Below are positions 45,201 through 54,050 of a stretch of DNA of 64,000 nucleotides, in pieces. The notes beneath the pieces are model-generated. The model did not search any database. It was not told where the DNA came from and saw only the letters and a list, made by a program, of their open reading frames with translations. Position numbers and translations under genes: made by a program. Origin of the DNA: Manduca sexta (lineage: Eukaryota; Arthropoda; Insecta; Lepidoptera; Sphingidae); NCBI RefSeq assembly GCF_014839805.1, contig NC_051123.1, forward strand, positions 2,896,727 to 2,960,726. The letters are read 5' to 3'. Positions within the stretch are counted from its first letter, which is position 1; each line of letters opens with the position of its first letter.

Positions 45201-46193
45201 ACAAATGAAATTCGGTTTAATAGTTCCTGATATTAGCGCATTTGAACTCTTCTGCTTTATTTATGTTAATTTGTGTTATGGTTACTTATATTTCGAAAAC
45301 CAGGCCCTCAAGGATATCAAAACATAATCACGTGTACCTCTTCATTTTCGTCTCGGAAACAGATCTCCATAGTTCCTCGTCACGTATCAACATTGACCTT
45401 GAGGTCCGTGTACTTCATAGTAATTGACGTTTCAGTGCCAAGGTGCCAGAGATAAATAGACTGATCTTCCTTATAGGGGGAAATATTATTTTTTATTGTT
45501 TTGAATGACGAGACGAGCTTGCCGTTTGCCTGATGATAAGCGATACGACATAAACAATAAAAACACCATTCAACACCTTGAGTTACAAAGTATTGTTTGG
45601 TATTCCACTGCGCTTGACATCCTGAGACATGAGATGTTAAGTAAGTCTTATTATGTCCAGTAAGTTACACTGGCTACGATGTTCTATTAAACATTGACTA
45701 CACACTGCTGCTTGGCGGCAGAAATAGACATTGTATTGCTACCTACCCAGGCGGACTATCACATATGAGAGACCTACCACCAGTATATTAGGAAAAATAA
45801 TGTAGAATAAATTATATATACCTATGCTTTAAAGTTCCGTAGTCAAATGATTAAATCTGTATAAGTAATTTAATAAAATTATTATAATTATCTCTTTAAA
45901 TTTATAATAAAATGGCGATCTGTGTAAGAAAAAAAAAATTCGAAAAAAAGAAATCTATTTATGTTTGGGCGAAATTTTAAATTAATAAGGATTTTAATTT
46001 TCAAGTAATAATATAATTATCGACTATACATGCATAAAACTTATAAAAAAACGAATAATATCTACAAAATTTACAATAAATATATTTCTAACACTCCTAA
46101 AAAATTTGTTTTAGATTTTATAAAAAAAAAAAAATAACTCACCAAAACACAAATCGTGAACACAACCAGTCTCATTATCGGAACAGTTTCCAT
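31197..46193 (-). CDS. Gene B: predicted 200-residue secreted protein of unknown family (three coding exons)
   Basis: Coding exons, in transcript order: 46193-46143, 32624-32464 and 31587-31197. Joins are phase 0 and phase 2, with donors GTGAGT and GTAACG and acceptors TTCCAG and TTCCAG. The single frame is 603 nt including the TAA at 31199-31197. METVPIMRLVVFTICVL from exon 1 and AFQPCCS from exon 2 form a signal peptide, likely cut near residue 24. The mature part has a Thr/Pro stretch (residues 38-50), an acidic, lysine-mixed middle (residues 90-165) with two possible N-glycosylation sites (NHT, NET), and a hydrophobic C-terminus (IIYILEFFGSIFQLLLGG) that could be a membrane or lipid-contact segment. 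I do not recognise the family. Intron 1 is about 13.5 kb and intron 2 is 876 bp. Confidence 0.65.
31588..32463 (-). other. Intron 2 of gene B
   Basis: GTAACG...TTCCAG. More than half of it is the retrotransposon insert at 31876-32371; without that insert and one target copy the intron would be about 365 bp. Confidence 0.55.
31876..32371 (-). mobile_element. GC-rich 5'-truncated retrotransposon insert with poly(A) tail
   Basis: A 15-bp target duplication, CACTAGTCTCTGCCT, lies at 31861-31875 and 32372-32386. The insert begins on the + strand with a long T run, so the element is on the - strand with its poly(A) end at 31876. It is strongly GC-rich, with a G run at about 32204-32216, unlike everything around it. 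No reverse transcriptase is visible. Probably a non-LTR 3' UTR or a SINE driven by one. Confidence 0.7.
32859..33513 (+). mobile_element. Non-autonomous Helitron (655 bp)
   Basis: TC start after an A (ACATC at 32856), TATATAAAGCTGAAGAG, two 123-bp tandem units (from 32920 and 33043), hairpin GGGCGGAGCCGCGGGC and a final CTAG at 33510-33513 before T. Short relative of the Helitron in gene E. Confidence 0.8.
34060..34385 (+). repeat. Family G SINE-like repeat with a nested insertion
   Basis: Head and core end at ATATCGGGCACAAATT (about 34171). The family sequence resumes at TACTCCGGACTA (about 34279) through CCCGACCCAAGGATCGAACC. About 107 bp of unrelated AT-rich DNA lies between. Confidence 0.55.
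34570..34866 (-). repeat. Family C tRNA-derived SINE
   Basis: Reverse copy: GTCCCACTGTTGGACACGGG, ACTACTGAGAGGGATTAGGC, TCAGGTATGCAGGTTTCC and ACTAGGCTATCGCCGC. Confidence 0.75.
35493..36328 (-). mobile_element. Non-autonomous Helitron (836 bp)
   Basis: On the - strand it starts TCTTCTATACTTATAATAAA (after an A) and ends with a hairpin CGCGGGCGAAGCTGCGAGCG followed by CTAG and a T. A GACA tetranucleotide run is at about 36176-36203. Non-coding. Confidence 0.7.
37280..37578 (+). repeat. Family C tRNA-derived SINE, near full length
   Basis: GGCGATAGCCTAGTTGGTTG (A-box region), GTCCGCAGGTTCAAAACCCA (B-box region), CGGTGAAGGAAAACGTCGTG and AGTAGTAGAGGAGGCCCGTG. Confidence 0.75.
38095..38300 (+). 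repeat. Family G SINE-like repeat
   Basis: ATCACGCTTCTATCCTCG, GTAGGGTAGGCAGAATG, ATTGACGTATCGGGCACAAA and CGACTCGGGATTTGAAC. Confidence 0.6.
38950..39003 (+). mobile_element. Helitron 3' end fragment
   Basis: CTACGCGGACGGATCCGCGT followed by GCAAATCTAAT, a decayed form of the hairpin-GCAAAAGCTAGT terminus. Confidence 0.4.
39203..39480 (+). mobile_element. Helitron, 3'-truncated
   Basis: Starts TCTATATATATAAAAGAAAG after an A, then ACTATTTATAACTCAAGAAC and AGTATAAGACCCTGG. It breaks off in the hairpin (CACGCGGGCG), so the CTAG end is missing. Confidence 0.6.
39736..39904. mobile_element. piggyBac-type MITE (169 bp) with TTAA duplication
   Basis: TTAA at 39732-39735 and 39905-39908. Ends begin CCCATTTA and GCCGGCAAACA follows; the right end is the near-perfect complement. 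The whole element folds on itself around an AT-rich centre (TTATTATTAAGTATATAATAA region). TTAA plus ends starting CCC are hallmarks of piggyBac-type elements. Non-coding. Confidence 0.75.
39925..40040 (-). repeat. Family A dispersed repeat, diverged
   Basis: CACCGCAGCGGGGTCCTCAT, ACTGACGAGAGACAATCGAC and ACAATTATACTGGCTTGTT. Confidence 0.45.
40270..40565 (+). repeat. LINE reverse-transcriptase C-terminal fragment
   Basis: Reads FGHLERKDDRRLTKRIYKAN then DGRAGGGRPHR and, after a stop, further LINE-like residues. This is the conserved end of insect LINE polyproteins (GH..R....R..K.....). Broken by stops, then a GTAT run. Confidence 0.6.
40895..41118 (-). repeat. Family A dispersed repeat, near full length
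   Basis: ACTGCACCTGATAGTGAGTG, AGAGATGATTACCCCTCG, TGGAACCGGATATACACTGA and GTCGCTATCCGGGCGAATAT. Confidence 0.7.
41352..41548 (-). mobile_element. Helitron-related fragment
   Basis: GCACGCGGCTTCGTCGGCGC (decayed hairpin), TTTCATCTAAATCCGTTCGG and CAAACAGACGGACATAGC. Confidence 0.4.
41890..42022 (-). mobile_element. Helitron 5' end fragment
   Basis: The - strand reads TCTATACTATTATGTAAATC, then GAAGATTTTGTTTGTTTG and AATCTCAGGAGCTACTGG, matching the 5' ends of the two tandem-unit Helitrons in this window. Confidence 0.55.
42780..43140 (-). repeat. Family H dispersed repeat with a local duplication
   Basis: GGGATACCGGAATCCC, GAACCTCTTAGGATGG, GTGAATTGGCAACCATGAGG, then two versions of GCGACAAACATCTCCCCGTG / GCGATAAATGTCCCCCACTG about 100 bp apart. 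Confidence 0.6.
43563..43805 (+). repeat. Family A dispersed repeat, full length
   Basis: GATGGTAGGATATAATTTAT, CACAAGGTGTTAAAACCCGC, AGGCCGGCATAATTGTGTCG and CCATCAGGTCCAGTGGGGTC. Confidence 0.75.
44775..44945 (+). repeat. Family G SINE-like repeat
   Basis: CATCACGCATTTATCCCCGA, GGGGTATGCAGAGGCGCAAC, GACTCTGGGCTGATACTGAA and CAGAAAAACCCAAT. Confidence 0.6.
45080..45240 (-). mobile_element. Helitron-related fragment
   Basis: CTAGCTTTGGCTAGTACGTG, TTTTTCCGTAATAAAACACC and AAATGAAATTCGGTTTAATA; similar to 41352-41548. Confidence 0.35.
45495..45790 (+). repeat. Family B dispersed repeat, full length
   Basis: GAGCTTGCCGTTTGCCTGAT, TGGTATTCCACTGCGCTTGA, ACACTGCTGCTTGGCGGCAG and CATATGAGAGACCTACCACC. 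Confidence 0.7.
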
Positions 46194-46284
46194 ATTCTTC
46201 GGGTCTTGCGCTTGAGTCGCCACAGACGGTACAAACGCGTTGCGCGTGCGCACATTAGATCGAGAGTGTCAGAACCACCACTGA
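46194..46284 (-). promoter_or_regulatory. Promoter and 5' UTR of gene B
   Basis: A TCAGT initiator on the - strand at 46284-46280 puts transcription start near 46282, 89 nt before the ATG. A CpG-rich patch (GTGCGCACGCGCAACGCG) lies between. There is no TATA box at the usual distance and no DPE at +28. Confidence 0.5.
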
Positions 46285-47233
46285 CCATTGGCAGCGGATG
46301 GCGTGTATTATGACCACACGTTCTCAATGTAAGTATTAGGACAAAAGAATTTTATAAAGTACAGACATTATCCTTCTTAGTAATTTTTATTCATATTGTT
46401 TTTTTTTATGTACTTTAAATATTATGTAATCATATAATAATTATGTAAAGCAAAAAGAACATAGCATAATTTAGGCATTTATAACATTCTTTAGGAGATA
46501 TACCTCGAGGCTCGAGTAGATATGGTTATAAAATTGATATATTATGAAGGATTTCTTCTTTGATTATTCAAATATAATGTAGATAATAAATAGTTATTTA
46601 TTGGCAAAGAAAATGAGATTCATGATGGCATGTGTTTTATTTATTTCTTTATTTCAATCACAATGATAAATCACTTAGTTTGGCATATCGAATTATATGA
46701 CCTTCGTGGTATTTTAGAGGTTAATTGCTTTCGTTTCTTACCAAGCCGTCTTAGGTGATTTTTATTTGAACAAATTTTAAAACGATTAAAAAAGCATATA
46801 CCTATCCCCAGCTGTCCTGTCGCAAACTTCCCGCTTAAACTCATTATATATTTTTTTCATTCTCATGAAGTAGTAAAAGGAATCAGACATTTATTTAAAA
46901 CTTCGTTTCTATTTTTATAAATATTGATTTTTTTCGTAATAAATAAAATAATATTTCTACTTAACATTGGCAACTCTTTAGCGGATATTCACAAAGCTTT
47001 AAACGGACTTTAAAAATAGTAATTCAATACGTCGCAATGTTTATATTTTTCAGTCAAGAAATATCCATTGTGACCCTAAAGCTTTGTCACCGGCGAGCCG
47101 CGACCTCAGCGCGTGCGGGTTCGTGACCTGAGAATCAATTAGTAACGCCTAAGGCCCACCGCGGCTTATCTATCATGTTTATTGTTACAAATCAATGAGA
47201 CTTATAAACGTAATCCGACATACACTTGACCAC

Positions 47234-47356
47234 ATCCATATATATGTAATACTTACTAGATTCGGCGTTCCGAACATTCACTGTGTTCAACTGAATTGAA
47301 CTACAATCCAATCAAACTGACTAGTATGGTCAATATTGACAGCTTATGATTGTGTA
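47234..47356 (-). promoter_or_regulatory. Inverted duplicate, left copy: possible upstream promoter and exon
   Basis: On the - strand it reads TCAGT (47320-47316), then TTCAATTCAGTTGAACACAG and TGTTCGGAACGCC, and a donor-like TCTA|GTAAGT at 47257/47256. A predicted exon would be 47318-47257, 62 nt, pointing toward gene B. The same sequence lies inverted at 52616-52743. Confidence 0.45.
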
Positions 47357-47805
47357 CTATGCGAATTTTATGGTGGAGGCAGGAATATTAACCATGAGGT
47401 TCAGAGTTTGATTCCCAAAGCAGGAACGAAAAGTGAGTTTTTTAATCGAAACGGACACCAATGTTGTGATTCTGTAGACAAAGACGCAACTGAGGCACCC
47501 AATCTAGTTCTCCTACCCCTTCGGTGGAAGAACTGAGGAGAAATATGTGGACCACGTACCTACACATTTATCGCGATTAGAGAATTGAACCAGAGACTTC
47601 AGACGACAATTCGTTTACTGGAACACACAGAATTTAAAAAATAATAAATAATTCTTAACTATGATCACCCTATCTTTTTAAAGTAGAAGAGAACTTTATC
47701 CTATTTTTATGAATTTGTATAGATATCTGGAGATTTGTTGAAATTAAATCGTTGATGGATTAGAAACATAAAAATTTCGGTAGATAGTTGAATTGACATA
47801 TTTAC

Positions 47806-48080
47806 TAGCTTTTGCTCACGGCTTCGCCCGCGGTTTGAACCCTAATATAAATTATTAGAATTTGTTTAGTTTTTTTTGTGACTAACTAAATAAACGAAGC
47901 AACATTGTCTATAATGCCAATTTATAAGACGACAATCAAGAGGATCAATAAAAATTAATATCACTTTATAGCCTGATCGGGAGAATAAACAGCCTCGCCA
48001 TGTTGCAGTAAAAATTTAAATGTTTTCTAGTATTGACTTAACTTTCAAACTTGCAAAAACTTTGCAAAAGTGTCGCCCTC
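47806..48080 (-). mobile_element. Helitron 3' end fragment
   Basis: The + strand shows CTAGCTTTTGCTCACGGCTT and CGCCCGCGG, the complement of a hairpin-GCAAAAGCTAG terminus. The far end is not resolved. Confidence 0.45.
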
Positions 48081-48707
48081 AAAGGCGATGTTTAATTTGC
48101 TTGCTCAGGAGTTAAAAATGGTTGTATACAACAGCGTAAGTATACATATGAAAGTTAAATAAGGCCCCTCGTTAACGTAAAATACTGTGATTTTTCTTGT
48201 CACTATTATGGCGATTTTACATTAAAGAACTTTTTTCGTTATTGCGCCATCTAGTGAAATTCAGCTGTTATTTCATCAACATTGTTCATCAACTTCCTTA
48301 ATAATACATTGTTTCTAAACAATTTAATAAATTGAAATATTATTATTAATTTCTCGGCATTAATATTTTTTATTATGGATATTAAATGTAATAATTAGGC
48401 GACAATTATTATCAGATTTGAAGCGCTATCTATGATGTACCTATTGTACTTACTTAGTCTTTCTATTCGCCGCTAGATGTCAATAAAGCACCATTCTTTA
48501 AAATTATTTAACACCTAATATGCATTTTTAGATTATAAAACGACAAATTGAAATAAATAATAATCACAGAATACAATTCCATTATAAAACATAAAGTATA
48601 TGTACAACTTCAGAAAATAACGGTTCCTCATAGCAACGTTTAAAATCATTAATTCATTTCCATGACAACGTTTACGAAACAAATATCATTTTACTTACAC
48701 ATTTAAA

Positions 48708-49850
48708 ATGTCAAGCAAAGTAAGCAACACAGCATCTAAAAGCACTTGCAACAAATATACAAGCAATGCTTATCGTTACAATTGCAAAAATAAATCTGCA
48801 AGCAGAATCGTGGTACCAAAGAAAATATTGATTTCCAAGAAACTAACTGGTTCTACCGACGAGGGCAAGAGTTCTTCCGCTGGAGTGATATCCAACGCTT
48901 TACCAAAGGTGAAGAAAACAGCCAAATCCGATCTTAGTTTCAACAAAAAGCCTGTCAGAAAAGCAAGTCCCCTAGATGTGTGTAGAAAATGCGGCGATTC
49001 CTTACAAAACAGAAACACTGATAGTCAAAGCGAAATAAGTCGATACAAAACTAATCAAAACTTGTGTGCTACGTCCTCTAATACAAATAATAGAAATAAC
49101 ACAAACTGCGAGAGAACTAAATCCGTACAACAATACTACATGAATGAAAATTTCGATCTCTCAACAGAATCGGTGCACGAAACCGAACATATCAGGAAAA
49201 CATCGCTTAACACTATAAAAGAACTCCCAGAAGCGCGAACAATATCTGATGACACTATTTTCAGAATACATTCAGAATCGGAATCGGAAAACGGATTCTT
49301 AGATGTCGACGATGAGGATGTTATTAAATCTTTGAAAGAATTCCGCAATAAGAACTACTTCGAATGTCATTCAGCTAGATCCAGAATCAAGAATGTAGGA
49401 TCAGCAACAGCTCTTGGAGATCATCAATGCGTCTACAGATTTTATCTAAATGATCGCTTATTTCCAGTTCCATTGAACACTGATTATAACAATCAAATAC
49501 GATGTGTTGAATGCCACTTACCAATGGAAATGAAACCTCAAGACAGCAATAAGATTAACGGGACCATTCAAGCTAAAGTGAAACTTGGTGACGAACTTAA
49601 AGATACAATGCTTCTTCTACCTGCTGAAGAACCTTTGATAATCAAAGAGAAGAGAACAGAAGACAGAAGTAATTTAGAAGAAGTGTATTTCGGTGTGATC
49701 AAACTTGATATTAATGGCAATTCTATGTTTGGAAGTACGCAACCTAACAATTCATTTGCTCTAAAATATCAGAAGGGTTACAAAGAATATGTGAATAGAT
49801 ATAGCGACTGTTATAAAGGTGTGGATCAAAATGATGTTATTGTTATATGA
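48708..49850 (+). CDS. Gene C: intronless 380-residue protein, unrecognised, with two CxxC pairs
   Basis: A single frame runs from ATG 48708 (context AAAATGTCA) to TGA 49848-49850. Residues 1-90 are basic and Ser/Lys/Asn-rich (CNKYTSNAYRYNCKNKS, KKILISKKLTG). CRKCGD at 92-97 and CVECH at 266-270 are two CxxC pairs that could bind one zinc between them. The middle (145-215) is acidic and Ser-rich (SESESENGF, DVDDEDVIKSLKEF). Residues 238-262 (DHQCVYRFYLNDRLFPVP) are the most domain-like. There is no signal peptide or membrane segment, so it is probably nuclear or cytosolic. It lies between divergent genes B and D. Length, continuous frame and composition argue strongly for a real gene; the function is unknown. 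Confidence 0.75.
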   Translation: MSSKVSNTASKSTCNKYTSNAYRYNCKNKSASRIVVPKKILISKKLTGSTDEGKSSSAGVISNALPKVKKTAKSDLSFNKKPVRKASPLDVCRKCGDSLQNRNTDSQSEISRYKTNQNLCATSSNTNNRNNTNCERTKSVQQYYMNENFDLSTESVHETEHIRKTSLNTIKELPEARTISDDTIFRIHSESESENGFLDVDDEDVIKSLKEFRNKNYFECHSARSRIKNVGSATALGDHQCVYRFYLNDRLFPVPLNTDYNNQIRCVECHLPMEMKPQDSNKINGTIQAKVKLGDELKDTMLLLPAEEPLIIKEKRTEDRSNLEEVYFGVIKLDINGNSMFGSTQPNNSFALKYQKGYKEYVNRYSDCYKGVDQNDVIVI

Positions 49851-50519
49851 ACTGATCTTTATGGCGTCAAACAAGCAAAATGCCCCTCACTGGGCATTGG
49901 TCGCAACGTTCGACGGACCTATTTATTAGACTACCGACTTGAATACACTGTTCCAGAAAAACGGTTCGCTAGTTATATGTTTTGAAGCTATCTACTCAAA
50001 ATTATAAAATATGTAGAAAAAATAATTAAACGTCATATTTTCACAATATGTTAATTTAACATTGGTAGTTTCAAAATTATTACAATGTGAATATTGATTG
50101 ATTGTGATTTCGTGCATTTCGTCCTAAAGCTCGCATTATTTTAATTCGAAACCAACACTATTAAAAGGCATTTTAAGGAATGTTTTGGTAGTTTAAAACT
50201 CTCAAAAAGCCCTAAATTTGATTTTTAAGTAAATTATTTGAAAATGTTTCCATATTTCCGACGTAAGTTGTGCCGATAATGTATAAAATAAGTAGATGAT
50301 GATGACATTTAATAAGATAATATTATGTAATAATGTCCTTGATTTTATTTGATTTGAATGATCAGGAAATTGTATAACAATATCGAGAATAATCAAAGAT
50401 GTTTGAATAATAACTTGTTCTAAATCTAGTCTAAATATATTACAAATTTTACAAATGAATATCAAGTATTATACCAAGTCATTTCTCGTGTATTCTCAAA
50501 GGTATAACTAATACCCACA

Positions 50520-50720
50520 ATAACAATTCCATTAGCTTGGACATTGCTGAAGTGGTAAGCAGAAACGCAAGTAATGCACGCGCTTTTCGCTGTGTATTCC
50601 GTCATGATGTGATGTGTTGACTGATGCTGAGCAGAATAACCCAATATCGCTTTGCCTGATCCGAGATTCGAACCTATGACCTCAGATCCGTGTTGTGCCA
50701 CGCAGTACAACTACGCTTCA
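50520..50720 (+). repeat. Family G SINE-like repeat
   Basis: AGTGGTAAGCAGAAACGCAA, GACTGATGCTGAGCAGAATA, TTTGCCTGATCCGAGATTCG and AACCTATGACCTCAG. Confidence 0.55.
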
Positions 50721-51484
50721 AGGCAGTGAGAATATTCCCACGAAAATATTTTATATTTCTACATAAATTCCTATTCATTCAATGCATCTAAAATGCCAGT
50801 CTTATTTTTTGCTTAAAAATATTTCTCGCTCATTCAACAACCCCTTCAAAGTTATGGGCCATAACTACGTTACTATCGTCAAATTAAGTGTTGTAAGTAA
50901 AACATGAGAACGTTCCTGTCCCTCAGAACTCCCTGTTATAAAAATCATACCGCTAGACCGCCGGAACAACATCATATTTCTTATTCACATGGGCTCCAGA
51001 GGGTGCAAATAGGTGCACGTGCACCCCAATGCCAAAAATAAATCACAAACAACATAACTCAATGAATAAATCTGCAACAATGGGAACTATCAACCCCATA
51101 GGTTTTTTATGATTAAGCATTTTCAAAAACCCGCGAGATTTAAATATAAAAACAAACTGTATGATATTATATTGTAGTCTTTTGCGTAGGTGCAAATGAA
51201 CCTCCCTAAAATTTATCGTCGGTGCCCATGTTTATTCATTACAAATAACACTAAAAAAATGTATTAAAGGTTCAAACTGGCATACTTCTCCAATGCTATT
51301 TAAGCTTCTCTATAATATGTGATCGGCACTTGGCTAGGCAACAATGAAAACCGCACAATATACGAGATGAGAATACTAACGACAAAAACGAAGTTCCTGT
51401 ATTTACATTACTAACAGGTTTTTCCCCAGAGCCGTTTGACGTAGACAGGTGATTTAAAAACTGAGCCTCATCCTTTTTACAATA

Positions 51485-51700
51485 CAATTAAACCCCTTTA
51501 TTCGCGAAGAGGTGTAATCAGGAAATAAACTTGTCGCCCATTTGTTCCGTCCCCTGATGTGATAGGGGGCGGGCCTATCGTCATATCGGGCACAAATTCC
51601 TGTCTCCTGGCTGATACTAATCAGAAAAACCGATAATATCACTTTGCCCAACGTGGGATTCGAACCCCGGACTTCAGAGTTAGGTCAAACCGGCTAAACC
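51485..51700 (+). repeat. Family G SINE-like repeat
   Basis: CGTCCCCTGATGTGATAGGG, ATCGTCATATCGGGCACAAA, ACCGATAATATCACTTTGCC and GGGATTCGAACCCCGGACTT (B-box-like). Confidence 0.65.
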
Positions 51701-52073
51701 GATTTCGCAAATATTTTTCTTATAATATTCCTTGAAGTACCAGGAAGATTCATACGTAGAGAAAAATTGCCTGAAAAAGTCTAAAAACAACACTTTTCTA
51801 TATTCCCATAAAGAAGATTCGTAATAACACTTAAAAGTCAATTTGAACTTTAATACCATACCATAAAGTTTATATGTTAGTGGAGGGGTACCGGGAAGGC
51901 AAAACAATTGAGTGACGTTAGTAGCGTATATTAATGTCAATATTTGTCAATATTCATACGATGGTAACTAGCTGACCCGGTGTCCCGAATAGTAGAATAA
52001 TTATTAAAAAAATAATAATAATAAAGAATCGACTTTTAGACGGTACAAAGTTCGCTGGGTCAGCTAGTATAGT
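51700..52073 (-). repeat. Family K dispersed repeat
   Basis: The - strand reads CTAGCTGACCCAGCGAACTT then GTACCGTCTAAAAGTCGATT, and later TTGCCTTCCCGGTACCCC. A second CTAGCTGACCC-type end is at 51969 in the opposite direction, so the outer 100 bp form an inverted pair. Related copy at 61722-62062. Confidence 0.55.
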
Positions 52074-52615
52074 AATAAATATGATTTTTTTGTTTTGTTT
52101 TTTTCCACTACCTGATTTATTGTACGTTTGAATTGAATTGTAAATAGATGATGATTACATAATATTTGAATTTTTTGCTAATAGCTAATATAAATATATG
52201 CTTAAAAATACGTCACTCTATAGTAAATAGGTGTACACTCAACTACAAAAGGAGCTGAACAAACTAAAAGTTCAAATTGCCAACTTATTTGCTTACCAAG
52301 AAACATTTTTTCTTAACTAAACTAAAAAGATTATTTTGTTTTACGTAAAAGATAATACATATTTAATTTAGATATATTTTGTGCGAGCGATCTGAAATTT
52401 TTTATTCGTTTAACTACATTGACGTATATATATTCTATAGACACGAACGTCAATATAAACTATTTGTTCAAAATCTTAACTAAAATGGCAACGAAAACGT
52501 CACTGTTATAACCTATTTATTCACTTGAACAATAAATAATTTTACTTATTTGACTAATATTTTTTATTCAAATCCAAGTTTAGACTCGAGTTCTTATATT
52601 ATGAGCGCCACTTCG

Positions 52616-52743
52616 TACACAATCACAAGCTGTCAATAATGACACCACACTAAAGTCAGTTTGAATGGATTGCAGTTCAATTCAGTTGAACACAGTGAAT
52701 GTTCGGAACGCCAAATCTAGTACGTAGTACATATATATCGATG
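52616..52743 (+). promoter_or_regulatory. Inverted duplicate, right copy: possible upstream promoter and exon
   Basis: TCAGT at 52656-52660, TTCAATTCAGTTGAACACAG, TGTTCGGAACGCC and a donor-like TCTA|GTACGT at 52719/52720. The predicted exon 52658-52719 is 62 nt and points toward gene D. About nine in ten bases match the left copy (47234-47356). Confidence 0.45.
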
Positions 52744-53350
52744 TTTATAATTTTATGGGTTACTGTACATCAAGTAAATAGAAATATTTTTTTACCAATA
52801 TCTTAGACCTGTCATCAAAAAACAGCATACCATAACAATCCGGTTGTATTCCTACCCTGAAGGCCAACGCAAGATTTTCTTGTGAGAGCATTGTAAAATT
52901 TATTCAATCGCTCGTAAACACCCACGATTCTAGAAGAATCATGATTGTCATCTTAAATACAATGAATAAAGAAGGGCAAGAAGTTCGATAGCTCCAGCAA
53001 TATCAGTTAGCTACCATACAGAATTCAATAGCAAGCCGATATTGCACAATCTAATTTCTTATTTATGTTGCTGCTTGCAATATTATTAATGCAAAAGTTC
53101 GTGAATATGTTTGAATGTTTGTTAGGAATAAACGCAGAAATTGTTAAACGAATTTAGATAATATTTGACACTCGGATGGTCCAAGTAATGAAATAATATA
53201 TTGGTTGCTTTAAATCATGATAGTTTGCTTTCGTAGGAAAAAAAATTATTTTCAATCTGATGATTAAAATAGATGGTACTAGTGACGTATAGATGGCGCT
53301 AAAGTTCAAAGCTATCATTTTTCGTACCACTCACGTAATAAAACCGATAG

Positions 53351-53600
53351 TGGTAGGATATATTTTATATCCGCCAGGTTAGCGATCACCGTACACAAGG
53401 TGTTAAAAGCCGCCATAGTGGTCCACGTAAGTGTCGCATTCCGGTATCAGCCTGTATATACGGTTCCAATAGGCCGGCATAATTGTGTCGACAATTTTAT
53501 GTAATTAAAAAAAATATATTTAAAAAAATATTATTTGGCAGCCCTATCATTACCATCAGATGCGGCGTACATAGTCACATTATTAGACCAATTTAAAAAT
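53351..53600 (+). repeat. Family A dispersed repeat with a changed 3' part
   Basis: GTGGTAGGATATATTTTATA, GGTGTTAAAAGCCGCCATAG and AGGCCGGCATAATTGTGTCG. Then AT-rich DNA replaces the usual ATCATCTCTCGTCA block before a diverged tail ATTACCATCAGATGCG. Confidence 0.65.
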
Positions 53601-53890
53601 AAAAACATTGGGAATAAATAGATCTCTAGAAGGCTGCAGAATTAAATACATTTTAGAGTACCAACCTCATTATGGCCAATTTCGACATTCGTTAATAATA
53701 ATTGTCCATTTAAGTTAACTAACACGTGATTACTTTAGAACTCCACCGTTACTGATTATATATATTTTGCAGTGTTTTGTCACTCGTATCTTGGATTCTT
53801 GACACACTGAAGCAATCGTCCATCGCACAACCGATTTCGCAATTTTTCCCGCCACGACAAATAAATACGGCGGCCATTCTCGCGCGCGAA

Positions 53891-53986
53891 TCAGTTGCAC
53901 TGCGCATGCGTCACGCACAACCAATGACGTTTCAAATTTGAATTTTCGAACGTTTTGTTTTTATATCGTGTTTTATTTTTTTAATA
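53891..53986 (+). promoter_or_regulatory. Promoter and 5' UTR of gene D
   Basis: TCAGT initiator at 53891-53895 within a CpG-rich patch (CTCGCGCGCG, GCGCATGCGTCACGC), 94 nt before the ATG. A CCAAT box is at about 53920. No DPE at +28. Confidence 0.45.
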
Positions 53987-54050
53987 ATGTTTGTGAAGGT
54001 AATATCATTTGGCGTGGTGTTCAGCCTGGTGAATGCTCAGTACAGTTTAC
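53987..54050 (+). CDS. Gene D: first coding exon with a signal peptide (partial gene)
   Basis: ATG at 53987, then MFVKVISFGVVFSLVNAQYS and a split codon, ending at a perfect donor C|GTAAGT (54051), phase 1. The Lys-then-hydrophobic core followed by NAQ is a good signal peptide with cleavage after Ala17. No phase-compatible later exon stands out in the 10 kb to the right, so the rest is probably outside the window. Function unknown. Confidence 0.5.

Larger units (their letters stand above)
32625..46142 (-). other. Intron 1 of gene B (about 13.5 kb)
   Basis: Starts GTGAGT, ends TTCCAG. Filled with Helitrons, SINE-like repeats, a TTAA-flanked MITE and LINE fragments. The unique stretches 36540-37260, 42060-42770 and 43810-44770 show no supported gene. 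Confidence 0.45.
46285..48707. other. Intergenic between genes B and C
   Basis: Contains the first copy of an inverted promoter-like duplicate and a Helitron 3' fragment, both listed separately. A degenerate SINE-like stretch may lie at 47360-47620. The rest is AT-rich. Confidence 0.5.
49851..53890. other. Intergenic between genes C and D
   Basis: Contains two family G copies, family K, a family A copy and the right copy of the inverted promoter-like duplicate. 50750-51480 and 52080-52610 are unique AT-rich DNA with nothing supported. Confidence 0.5.

Noticed and set aside
48776..49018. Reverse-strand frame opposite gene C
   Set aside because: Shadow of the gene C frame; no promoter, signal or protein-like pattern of its own.
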